A stretch of DNA of 64,000 nt from Trifolium pratense (GCF_020283565.1 NC_060060.1:1302001-1366000), one strand, 5' to 3'; counted from the first letter of the stretch, positions 32,234 through 42,412 are shown. Program-made: numbers and translations. The notes: generated by a model from the letters alone, not told the origin.

Positions 32234-32561
32234 AAGAAGTATATTAAGGTGTTAATCAACTTAATAAAGAAGGATATTAGGATTTTGTTATTCTAATAAA
32301 GAAGGATATTAAGGTATAGTGTCATCTTAATAAAGAAGTAATGTTGGATAGTGTTCCACATTAGTAAATGAAGAGCTTAATGCTATTTATTGTGAGTGAA
32401 TTCATGAAATACATACATGCATTCATGAATATATGTGATATTGGATATTCCAATAAAGAAGGATATCGGATTATATTTATCCGATAAAGAAGGATATTAG
32501 AGGTGAGATACTCTAATAAAGAAGATGGTACCACATGCATTAGATATGTCTAGGGGACATA
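32234..32561 (+). repeat. Serial array of short hairpins with a conserved AAGAAGGA linker
   Basis: Hairpins: 32242-32266 (TATTAAG/CTTAATA), 32275-32298 (TATTAG/CTAATA), 32307-32332 (TATTAAG/CTTAATA), 32339-32363 (TAATGTTGG/CCACATTA), 32400-32430 (ATTCATGAA/TTCATGAAT), 32439-32455 (TATTGG/CCAATA), 32464-32486 (TATCGGAT/ATCCGATA), 32495-32518 (TATTAGAG/CTCTAATA), 32545-32561 (TATGTC/GACATA). The linker AAGAAGGA separates hairpins 1/2, 2/3, 6/7 and 7/8 exactly; variants AAGAAGTA, AAGAAG and AAGAAGAT stand elsewhere. Loops differ in sequence and length. Confidence 0.9.
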
Positions 32562-33301
32562 GCATGAAGATTGTGGCATTAGATTGCATTAGGATATGTG
32601 TACATTATTTGATATTTGATATGTGACACATATGTTTGGAATTTGTGATAATTGTCTATGTGTGTTAGACTTGATGTTTGTGTTGATTGTTCGATGATTT
32701 TAAATGTAATTGGCTTCAATATCTTATGAATTATGATTGATATTTGGTTATAACCTTTCGTAGCTTATAATTGAATGAGGTTAATGATGTATGCTGATAA
32801 ATGAAGTATATGCATGATATATGAATATGCATGAATGATGGTGATGTATATGTATAATGTATGATTATGCATGTTTTATGAAGAAGTGTTTAAGTACCGT
32901 TTTACTTACACTTATATTTTGAGTATGTTATCTAACTCTCTTTTATGTGTTATGTGCTGGACCGTTGGGGGTCCAGATTAACAGGTTTTGTGGTTATCGA
33001 TGTCGAGTCTTTGGTGAAGCTCCGCTCTGATTGTGACACGGGAAAAGGGTGTACTTAGGGTATAGAGTCTTTATGACATTCTTGTATTTATTTGAAAAAT
33101 TGTATCTTTCGATAAAGGGGATTATTTTGTATAAACAAACATTTTTACTAATTAACTACATTAGTATTATTATGATTGAAGAGTGTAATGCTCGAACAAT
33201 GACTTTCATAATAATAAACTTTGATTTTTCCGCCGCGTATTTTGAAAAGATTTATAATGGTAGAATTTTATTAGAAAAATGGGTTTGGGTGTTACATAAA
33301 G

Positions 33302-34102
33302 CAACTCAGAGGGTTCTTTGGTCTCACAGGTTATTACAGGAGATTCATTCAGTCTTATGCCAAAATAGCATCACCATTAACTGACTTGTTGAAGAAGGAA
33401 GCTTATGTGTGGAATGACAAGGCAGAACAAGCTTTCCAACAATTAAAAGTAGCTATGACAACTGCTCCTGTACTTGCTTTACCTAATTTTAAACTTCCAT
33501 TTATTTTGGAAACAGATGCCTTAGGGATAGGCATTGGTGCAGTGCTACACCAACAAGGCCACCCTATTGCTTATTTTTCAAAGAAATTGGTTCTTAGGGA
33601 TCAAAAGAAATCTGCTTATTTTAGAGAAATGTTGGCAATAGCTGAAGCAATAGCAAAATTTAGACATTACTTGTTGGGACACAAATTCATTATTAGAACA
33701 GATCAAAAGAGTTTGAGGAGCTTGATGGATCAATCATTACAAACACCTGATCAACAACAATGGTTGCATAAATTTTTAGGCTATGATTTCACAATTGAGT
33801 ACAAGCCTGGCAAGGAAAATTTAGCAGCAGATGCCTTGTCAAGAGTCATGGTGTTGGCATGGTCTGAACCAAAGTGCCTGTTCATTGACCAAGTAAGACT
33901 AGCACTTCAAGATGATCCTGAAATGGTAGAGATCATCAGGAAATGTCAAACTGCTAAGGCACCAATTCAGTATTCTACGAGAGATGGCTTATTGTATTGG
34001 AAACACAGATTGGTGATTCCTAAAAACAATGACTTGGTGCACAAGATATTGTTTGACTTGGTGCACATAATCACCTATTGGAGGACATGCTGGTATCACT
34101 AG
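33302..34102 (+). pseudogene. Chromovirus RNase H and start of integrase finger
   Basis: RT connection then RNase H with the acidic residues in LETDALGIGIGAVL, the E in YFREMLAIAEAI and RTDQKSLRSLMDQ, ending GKENLAADALSRV. The frame continues towards the integrase HHCC finger but shifts near 34050-34105. There GACTTGGTGCACA recurs (34030 and about 34054) and the expected histidine segment is out of frame, giving a stop at 34100-34102. Upstream lies the solo LTR. Confidence 0.88.
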
Positions 34103-34106
34103 AACT

Positions 34107-35516
34107 ATGGCAAGAATCAAATCTCAATTTTACTGGCAAAATATGAAGCAAGATATCACTGATTATGTGCAGAAATGTGTGGTGTGTCAACAAGCTAAAA
34201 CCACAAACACATCTCCAGCAGGGCTATTGCAACCTCTTCCAATACCTGCACAAGTTTGGGAAGACATAGCAATGGACTTTATCACATGCCTTCCTCCTTC
34301 TTATGGAAACACCACTATCATGGTTATAGTGGATAGATTGACTAAGTATGCACACTTCATTGCTATGAAATCTGATTATTCTAGTAAATCAGTTGCAGAA
34401 GCATTTATGCATAACATTGTCAAATTGCATGGCATGCTTAAATCCATTGTATCTGACAGAGACAAGGTTTTTACTAGTGCTTTCTGGCAACAACTATTCA
34501 AGCTACAGGGGACCAGCTTAGCTATGTCATCTACTTATCATCCACAGTCAGATGGACAAACAGAGGTACTTAACAAGGTTTTGGAATTATTTCTTAGATG
34601 CTTCACATTCAACAATCCAAAGTCTTGGTTTAAAGTGATATCTTGGGCAGAATACTGGTATAACACAGCATTTCAAACCAGTATAGGCATGACTCCATTC
34701 AAAGCATTATATGGAAGAGAGCCACCATATTTGGTTAAATATGAAGCTCATGAGAATGATTCACCAGCACTGCAAGATGAATTGAGGGGAAGAGACAAAA
34801 TTTTGCAACAGTTGAAGAGCAATTTGGAAAGAGCTCAACAATATATGAAGCATCAAGCTGATAAACACAGAAAAGATGTGAAATTCCAAATTGGAGAATT
34901 GGTTCTGGTTAGGCTACAACCTTACAGACAACAGTCAGTAGCATTGAGAAAGAATCAAAAATTGGGAATGAGATACTTTGGTCCATTTGAGATTATAGAT
35001 TGTGTTGGTAAAGTAGCTTATAAGTTGAAATTACCAGACAATGCTAAGATTCACCCTGTTTTCCATGTGTCCCAACTCAAGCCATTTAAGGGAACTACTG
35101 ATCAACAGTATCTACCTTTACCCTTAACTATGGCTGATACTGGTCCTATTATTCAGTCAGCTGCAATTCTGCAAGCTAGGACTATTATGCAAGGATCACA
35201 AAAAGTCCATCAGATACTAGTTCAGTGGGAGCAACAATCAAAGGAAGAGGCCACTTGGGAAAATTTACATGACTTGCAGCTCAAGTTTCCTGCTCTCAAC
35301 CTTGAGGACAAAGTTGTTTTTAAAGGGGAAGGTATTGTAATGAGGCCAAATGTGACACAGCTTCTAGAAGAGAATGTGTCAGCAGCACAATCACATGGGG
35401 ATCCACAAAATGCGCTAGAAATGGAAACAGTTGAGGAGAATAACAAATTGATGGGACCACGTAGAGGCCAAAGAGCAAGAAAATCGCACAGCATGTGGAA
35501 GACGTTTTGCAAATGA
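34107..35516 (+). pseudogene. Chromovirus integrase and chromodomain, extending into the 3' LTR
   Basis: Integrase: the CVVCQQAK cysteines of the finger, catalytic D in AMDFITCLP, D in SDRDKVFTS and E in DGQTEVLNK, then a GPY/F-type module (RYFGPFEIID). The chromodomain follows (LVQWEQQSKEEATWENLHDL, about residues 370-400), which directs integration to modified histones in chromoviruses. The last 60 or so codons are encoded inside the LTR and end with a basic tail (GPRRGQRARKSH). The histidine part of the finger is lost by the upstream frameshift. Confidence 0.9.
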
Positions 35517-35714
35517 TTCCTTATATCTATCCTACTCCACATTCTTATCTCATTATGTGTAATTTGAGTGTAGTTGATATTTCTCTCTCTAAAGACTCTC
35601 TTAATTTACACTTGTTATTCATTTCTCTGTTTTGAGATCTGGATCTATCCTTTGATTAATGCAATTGCCTTCATTTCCTTCCTTATTCGCATAATAGAAC
35701 TTTTGTCTATTACA
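35336..35714 (+). repeat. 3' LTR of the chromovirus
   Basis: Same 379 bp with one difference. Preceded by a purine tract AAAGGGGAAGG (about 35322-35332) that serves as the likely PPT and at the same time encodes the chromodomain end. The pol frame runs on into this LTR to a stop at 35514-35516. Confidence 0.95.
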
Positions 35715-35860
35715 GAGCTCATATCCAATTAATTAATTTATTAATTAATTATTTTTAAATAGGAATCTAATTAGCCTTTTAACTTTATTTGATTATTTAA
35801 TCAATTAAGGCTCATAATTGATAAATAGCTAATATAATTATATAAAAATATTTGTCCACA

Positions 35861-36744
35861 TAATATTATTGGAATATAATAAAATATTGCAACAAGCAGC
35901 AATTTGGAAAAAAAAATGAACATAATGTTGCTCTTGGCACTAGGGAAGATCGACACAGTAACACCATGGAAATAATTTACAGAGCAAGGACGATGTGTTA
36001 TCATGTGCTTGACAAACGAATGTTGTGATTTTGTAGTGGCGTGGACATCTTGATACCAATGATCACTAGAACCTCGTGGTGTGGGAGCTTGGAGTTTAAA
36101 ATAGTGATTCATCTGACTCGGTGATAGCTCTAACATATGCATACTTTTTAGTAGTAGCTTATCTATATAAAGCTTGCTTATTAGTCAAGTTATACGAGTG
36201 TTCCTACTTCATTTTCTATGTTTTATGTTTTATAGGTCAAAATGCATGAATAAGAGGAAAAGTACACAAATAATGCATACTTTGACGACTTATGGACCAA
36301 GGATCCTTTATGAGGCAATTGATAGACATGCCTTAACGAAGGGCAAGTGAAAAACAAAGACAATGGTTATTTACGTGGTTAAGGTTTAAGGCTATTAATC
36401 CATCACCAAAGGCAAGGAAATGTGAAAAGTCGAGTTTTCAGCACCCTGCTGAAGCAGTTGCTCGCCCATGCCAAATCTAGACGCTCGAGTCAGCCCTTGC
36501 AAAAGGCCAATTGGACGTGCCTTGAGCTTTACATGGCTGTGCCAAATCCTACATGGCCATGGTTGATTTTCCTTAAATTAAAGGGTAACGGTGAGGAAAA
36601 GAGTTAAGTTTGTTAGATTAAATCAAATATCACTATAAATATTAAGAAGCAGGTAGAACAATACTTGACCATTGTTACAATTGTCATTATTAATGGAAGT
36701 CTTTTTCAGTATTGATCCTATAAATATTTGTTTAAAAAATGTGA
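35861..36744. other. Intergenic, nothing firmly recognised
   Basis: An open frame on the minus strand (36142-35801, 113 codons) shows no recognisable domain and is not called as a gene. The rest is unannotated AT-rich DNA. Confidence 0.4.
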
Positions 36745-37510
36745 TAGGGATTGGAACAAGTGAGAAAGTATACAAATGAGTTTTGAAAGGAGAATAAGAA
36801 GCCGTGGATCATGATACCAAACATGGAATTAGAGGCTTTTTAGCGGAGATTTCAAGTTTAGGAAGAATGAAACACAGAAATTTGTTGGGTTTCAAAGGTT
36901 GGAGTAAAGGAAAAGGAGGGAAATTTATATTGGTTTATGATTACATGGAGAATGAGAGTTTAGACAAAAGAATCTTTGAGTGTGAAGAGACCAAGTTGCA
37001 TAACTTGGAGCAAAGAATAAGAGTTTTAGAAAATGTAGCTAGTGGAGTTTTATATCAACATGAAGGTTGGGAATTTGAGCATAGAGACATAAAAGCAAGT
37101 AATGTACTACTTGACAAAGATATGAATCCAAGAATAGGTGATTTTGGACTTGCTAGGTTGCAGCATCAAGAACTAGTAACTGAATCCACAAGATTGGTAG
37201 CCGGTAGGGACCTTAGGGTACATGGCACCAGAATTACTCAAAGTTGGCAAACCATTAACTGCAAATGATGTTTATAGTTTTGGAATATTGGTTGTGATGG
37301 ATGAGCCACCATTGGTTGAATTGGTATTCTCCCTTATGGAGAAAGGTGAATCGAGTAATGCAATCGATGATCGTATAAAGGATCAAATAGTGTAAATATA
37401 ACACTGGTAGCTGAGAGATTGCTTTATTTGGGTTTGTTATGTGCTAGTGCTAGTTTTGACCCTTGTGTTAGGTCTACCATGAGACAGATTGTGAAAGCTT
37501 TGGAAGGTAT
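36745..37510 (+). pseudogene. L-type lectin receptor kinase fragment (kinase domain only)
   Basis: Kinase remnant beginning with a glycine-loop-like GIGTSEKVYK and lacking any lectin or transmembrane region. Then FLAEISSLGRMKHRNLLGF, LVYDYMENESLDKRIF, the catalytic loop HRDIKASNVLLDKD and DFGLAR. After about 37200 the frame shifts: the GTLGYMAPELL-type activation segment and DVYSFGILVV follow in another frame, the domain then has a deletion, and it ends near RSTMRQIVKALEG. A stop also interrupts the start (TGAGTTTTGAAAGG). The wording is closest to LecRK clade VII by recall. Clearly non-functional, a processed or truncated duplicate. Confidence 0.8.
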
Positions 37511-37725
37511 AAAATGCACCTGAGTGTAATGAAGAGTGTGTTCATGTTAGTCTTATTGGAAAAATAAACTTAGCAGCATCTTGGAGTGTTTCACTGAGAA
37601 GGAAAGTGAGAACTGATAGAACAGATGGGAGAAGTGAGCTCAATTATGCAGATGTTAGCAAAGCAAATGCAACAACAATGAACAGAGTAAACGGATCGGT
37701 CGAAAGTCACTTATCCAACTTCTTA

Positions 37726-38068
37726 GGCTTAACTACACATTTGGTCCCTTACGTTTATTTTAGGTTTCAATTTGGTCCCTTATGTTTAAAAAGTATCAAT
37801 TTGATCCCTTACGTTTATTTTAGGTTTCAAGTTAGTCCTTTCCGTTAGTTTTGTCACTAACACCGTTTGAACAGTACACGTGTCAGCGTGTCCAAGTGCC
37901 ACGTGTCAGTCCACATATGCAAATTGACTGCCACATGTGACAAAATTGACGGAAAGGACTAACTTGAAACCTAAAATAAACGTAAGGGACCAAATTGATA
38001 CTTTTTAAACGTAAGGGACCAAATTGAAACCTAAAATAAACGTAAGGGACCAAATGTATAGTTAAGTC
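37726..38068. mobile_element. Palindromic MULE-type MITE with 9-bp TSD
   Basis: Ends GGCTTAACTACACATTTGG and CCAAATGTATAGTTAAGTC, flanked by AACTTCTTA at 37717-37725 and 38069-38077. Arms repeat GGTCCCTTACGTTTATTTTA. The centre carries CACGTGTCAG and CCACGTGTCAG (G-box-like ACGTG cores). 343 bp; relative of 15593-15868. Confidence 0.88.
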
Positions 38069-38077
38069 AACTTCTTA

Positions 38078-38800
38078 TCATATCATCATATTCTATCATT
38101 ATCCAACTTCCTATCATATCGTACCTCTAAACTATCATTATCCAACTTCCTATTATATCGTACCTCTAAATGGGCCCTAAGAAAAGAAAAAGAAAAAGCA
38201 AAAAAAAAAACTAAATTAAAGTGTCCTGTACTTGTCAATTTTAACGTGATAGTCATACTTAAACTTATCAAGATCACTTAAGATTTGTCTCAAGATTTGT
38301 CTGTTCACTCAAATAGGAAATAAATCTAAATGTAAAGAGTTAGATATATAGCGATTTAAATTTCAATCTTTAACCAGGAAATCGGAAATTTTAAAAAAAA
38401 GTTTTTTTTGCTAATATCAAAAGTATTTTTTTAATGACATTAAACAAAGAACAAACCACCACAAAAATGAAATATTTGATTGTGTTTGTAAAGATTTAAC
38501 TTTGGTTTTCAATCATGTTAATAGATAACAAAAAATATTGTTAAATTAACTTGAAATAATGAAAAACTTGTATATTCAGTCCTGTTGAGCAATTACTTGA
38601 ATGATATATTGCATAATACCAGAACAACTCAATGGACACTGTATTTCAAACCTGCCTTTCAAATAAAATTGCAGACACTATCAAATATCAAGCATGTTAA
38701 GTCACACACCACATAATTAATCAAAGCTAGATATTTGCACATGAATTTTAAATATAAAAACAGATATAAATAAAAGGTTGACAAAATTGTCATATAAATT
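38078..38800. other. Intergenic 3' of EF-1alpha copy 2
   Basis: Contains a short direct repeat (CTATCATTATCCAACTTCCT at about 38093 and 38133). No gene. From about 38820 the sequence aligns with the 3' UTR region of copy 1 (22880 onward). Confidence 0.5.
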
Positions 38801-39061
38801 TAAAATTTAAAATAAAATGCAATTCAAACATCCCTCAGCAGCAAAATGAAGATATAAGATCTTATAGCTGCATATTGAAAATGAAGTACTCAGACTCTTA
38901 ATAATTAAAACCAAAAACAGTACCATCGCCTATCAAGAACCCAGTTCTGTAAGTTAATAAAACTGGAAAAATAAAACTTGAAAAACAAAGTACTAAGACT
39001 CAGACAAGATAACAAACTACTATAAAGAAACAACAGCTTAAGCAGTAACCATGGTGTGAAA

Positions 39062-40501
39062 TCACTTCTTCTTTGCAGCAGCCTTGGTGACTTTGGCTCC
39101 AGTTGGGTCTTTCTTCTCAACACCCTTGATGACTCCAACAGCAACAGTTTGACGCATGTCTCTGACAGCAAAACGACCAAGAGGAGGATATTCAGAGAAA
39201 GTCTCAACCACCATGGGCTTGGTGGGAATCATCTTAATGATACCAGCATCACCATTCTTCAAAAACTTGGGCTCCTTCTCAATTTCCTTACCAGATCGTC
39301 TGTCGATCTTGGTGACAAGTTCAGCAAACTTCACAGCAATGTGAGAGGTGTGGCAATCGAGCACTGGTGCATAACCGTTTCCAATCTGTCCAGGGTGGTT
39401 CATGATGATAACTTGGGATGTGAAGTTGGCAGCTTCCTTAGCAGGGTCATCCTTGGAGTTGGATGCAACAAAACCACGCTTGAGATCCTTGACTGCAACA
39501 TTCTTAACATTGAATCCGACATTGTCTCCTGGAAGAGCTTCAGTGAGAGCCTCGTGGTGCATCTCAACAGACTTAACTTCAGTTGTCAAACCAGTGGGAC
39601 CGAAAGTGACAACCATACCGGGCTTCACAACACCGGTTTCAACACGTCCGACTGGCACAGTTCCAATACCACCAATCTTGTAAACATCTTGCAATGGAAG
39701 CCTGAGTGGCTTGTCTGAGGGTCTCTTGGGCTCATTGATCTGGTCAAGAGCTTCAAGGAGGGTTGGTCCCTTGTACCAGTCAAGGTTGGTGGACCTCTCA
39801 ATCATGTTGTCACCCTCAAAACCAGAGATTGGAACAAATGGAATTTTGTCAGGGTTGTAACCGACCTTCTTCAAGTATGAAGAAACTTCCTTCACAATTT
39901 CATCGTACCTAGCCTTGGAGTACTTAGGGGTGGTAGCATCCATCTGAAATAAAGATTGAAACCAAAGTCAGAATCCGAAACACAACATAACAAATAGTAA
40001 ATGATGATATAATGTATATAAAACAAGCTAGAAATTCACCTTGTTACAACAACAGATCATCTGCTTCACTCCAAGAGTAAAAGCAAGAAGAGCATGCTCA
40101 CGGGTCTGACCATCCTTAGAGATACCAGCTTCAAAACCACCAGTGGTGGAGTCAATGATAAGGACAGCACAATCCGCCTGGGAGGTTCCAGTAATCATGT
40201 TCTTGATGAAATCACGATGTCCAGGAGCATCAATGACTGTGCAGTAGTACTTGGTGGTTTCGAATTTCCACAAAGCAATATCAATGGTGATACCTCTTTC
40301 ACGCTCAGCCTTAAGTTTGTCAAGAACCCAGGCATACTTGAATGACCTCTTGTTCATTTCAGCAGCTTCCTTCTCAAATCTCTCAATGACACGCTTGTCA
40401 ATACCTCCTAGCTTGTAGATCAAGTGACCAGTGGTGGTTGATTTTCCAGAGTCGACATGTCCAATGACGACAATGTTGATATGAACCTTTTCTTTACCCA
40501 T
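39062..40501 (-). CDS. EF1A: Elongation factor 1-alpha, copy 2
   Basis: Coding exons 40501-40040 and 39943-39062, intron 96 bp (39944-40039), giving 447 residues with the same sequence as copy 1. The intron sits at the same NK|MD position. Function as for copy 1: GTP-dependent delivery of aminoacyl-tRNA. The leader intron (41590-40512) is 1079 bp, longer than in copy 1 and hardly alignable with it. Coding exons differ at only about 2 percent of bases, all silent as far as I can see. The promoter layout is conserved (telo-box-like, TATA, ACGACGTCGT, TGGGCT). About 16 kb separates the two, same orientation, so this is a tandem duplication later invaded by retrotransposons. Confidence 0.97.
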
Positions 40502-40511
40502 GATGTCTTAA

Positions 40512-41590
40512 CTGCAATTCACAAAAGTTTCACAATTCAGAACTAACGCCAATTGAAAAATAATTCATCAAATTGAAAACCACTAATTGATTATCAATAG
40601 TTTAAAACCAGAAAACAAACCAGAAAACAACTAAGATTATCAATAGTTCAAAACCAGCTTAACCAAATAATAATCAAACTCAGCTTATCAATAATTCACT
40701 TCCTTAAGTAAATACAACTCAGCTCATCAATAGTTCAAAAGATAAAATTAAAACAAGCTTAACAAAAATAAGAATCCAACTCAGCTTATAAAAGTTCAAA
40801 AACAACAAATACAAAACCAGCTTAACCAAATAACAATCAAACTCAGCTCACATCAAAATTTTCAAAACAAGCTTAGCCAAATAAGATCTAATCAAACATA
40901 GATAACAAAAACATGTAATTTATACAACTTTCAAAATAGATATAAACTAGATCCAATCCAATTTTGAAAAACACCATGAAAGATAAACATGAATTCATGT
41001 TACACCATACAAAAAGTAAAACCAGATAATAACTTTTCATATGTAAAAAATGTCACTGTTTAAACTATCATAAACAAACACAATCAAATCTAAACAATAA
41101 AAACATCATTTTCATCAAATAAACAACATGAATTAAAGTCAAAGACTTATCTTAATAGATCCAAAATCAAGCAACCAAAACATCAAAAGCTCAAAACTTT
41201 CTAGACCATATTATAAGATTTAAACATAAAATCAACAGATCTATAAATTCATGAAAAAACAATCGGTTCAAAAAGCTAAAAACAAATCAAATATCACATA
41301 CACTAATTGATTCATCCATAATTAAAATTTCTCAAAAATGAAACAGAAATGAAATGAAAAAAGTCATAGTTAAATTCAAATTTAAAATTGATTCATCCAC
41401 TATCAACACATGCAAATTAATAAGAAATGAACCGAACAAAATGATAAATTAACACAAAATCAGAATTTATCAAACACAAAACAAAATCAAAACATGGAAA
41501 TTAAACAGAAATGAACCGGAAAAAAAAATCATGATATAACAGAACAACAACACAGATCGAAAGAAAAAGATTAGAATCAAAGGATTATAC
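40512..41590 (-). other. 5' UTR intron of EF-1alpha copy 2
   Basis: On the minus strand GCTAAG|GTATAATC at 41591/41590 and TTGCAG|TTAAGACATC at 40512/40511. The leader exon to its right (from 41591) shares ACTCGTTCGGAAT and CAGCCGCA with copy 1. Confidence 0.85.
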
Positions 41591-41684
41591 CTTAGCAGAA
41601 ATGAAATCGAAGGATGTGTACTCGTTCGGAATTCTCAGCCGCACAGAGACTGAGCTATGGAATAACGAAGAGTGATAATGAAGA

Positions 41685-42042
41685 AAACTAGGGTTCGAAC
41701 ATTTTTATAGTGAGAAAGATAATATTCATATTCCAAAATGGTCCTTGGATTTGTTTGGATTTCCTGTTATACCCTTTGTTATTTGAACGTTGATCTTGTT
41801 TTGCACTGATAAGGAAAGATACGTGTGAATTACTCGCGTGAGTTTCTTCTAGGTCTTTCTTAGATTTGTCGTCACGCGCTGGGTGATTCGCGTGTGGAAT
41901 ATGCTTTTAGTGAGTTTTCTTAAGTAAGAAGGATAATAATAATAAGATAAGATAATACTATCATAAGATGAAGGTTAGAGTATGTGACGACGTCGTTTAT
42001 TGAGGTTTGCTGAAAGTGAATACTAACATCGGTTTGGGCTCT
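41685..42042 (-). promoter_or_regulatory. Promoter of EF-1alpha copy 2
   Basis: Minus strand: site II TGGGCT (in plus orientation at 42035-42040), palindrome ACGACGTCGT at 41987-41996 within a block GTGACGACGTCGTTT...TTGAGGTTT shared with copy 1 (25567-25592), TATA CTATAAAAAT at 41701-41710, and AACCCTAG at about 41688-41696. Confidence 0.75.
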
Positions 42043-42134
42043 TCATCGACTGTGGCTAATCCCAAAATAAAAAAGGATGAAGGATTCTTCTTTAGAAAAT
42101 TAATTAATTAATTAATTAATAATCCAAGGTTATA

Positions 42135-42412
42135 CTCCCTCCCTCTCATGATATAAATAAAAAAAATATTTTCACACTTATTAAAAAAAGTAAAATATAA
42201 TAATTTTAAGGATGATTTTTTGTGTTTTTGTTGAAATAAGTTTCATGGAAAGATGTAAAAAGAATTTTTATTGGTTATTGATTATGGGGAAAATAAGATA
42301 AAGTAAATTAAGTAAAAATTTATTTTAAAAATGATAAAAGTTGATTTTTTTTGCTTATAATTTGGGACATGAAAAAGTGATTTTTTGTGCTTATAATATG
42401 GAACGGAAGGAG
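42135..42412. mobile_element. Stowaway-like MITE, 278 bp
   Basis: Ends CTCCCTCCCTCTCATGATAT and ATAATATGGAACGGAAGGAG, inverted and flanked by TA. Just upstream of EF-1alpha copy 2. Confidence 0.75.

Larger units (their letters stand above)
30856..33296. mobile_element. Solo LTR, 2441 bp, nested in the chromovirus
   Basis: Begins TGTAACGACCCAAATTT and ends TTTGGGTGTTACA, flanked by the exact 5-bp repeat TAAAG (30851-30855 and 33297-33301). TG...CA ends, a 5-bp duplication, 2.4-kb length and absence of any internal coding region fit a solo LTR of a long-LTR Ty3/gypsy family (Tekay-like by style; not proven). It holds a 60-bp tandem repeat (31782-31945) and a hairpin array (32234-32561). Orientation not certain. 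Confidence 0.88.
28062..35714 (+). mobile_element. Chromovirus (Ty3/gypsy with chromodomain), young but disrupted
   Basis: 379-bp LTRs at 28062-28440 and 35336-35714 differ at one position that I can find (T/C in AAAATGTGCT vs AAAATGCGCT). The target-site duplication GAGCT is exact at 28057-28061 and 35715-35719. Interior order is gag, protease, RT, RNase H, integrase, chromodomain. Three lesions: a 17-bp duplication at 29641-29674, a 2441-bp solo LTR at 30856-33296, and a frameshift near 34050-34105. At common plant substitution rates one change in 379 bp means roughly 0.1-0.2 million years (inference). Confidence 0.95.
27805..35860 (-). mobile_element. Probable Copia-type LTR (~400 bp), split by the chromovirus
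   Basis: TGTGGTGGAATT at 27805 and TTGTCCACA at 35852-35860 form TGTGG...CCACA ends. Removing the chromovirus and one TSD leaves about 398 bp (27805-28061 plus 35720-35860). On the minus strand a TATATAAAG-type box lies near 27980, and a degraded initiator-Met-like PBS follows the inner end. The other LTR is not seen. Confidence 0.45.

Noticed and set aside
33049..33384. 111-codon plus-strand frame
   Set aside because: Spans the solo LTR end and the resumed chromovirus in a wrong frame.
35801..36142. 113-codon minus-strand frame
   Set aside because: No family resemblance, no promoter or splice support, rich in stop-free AT sequence at its end.
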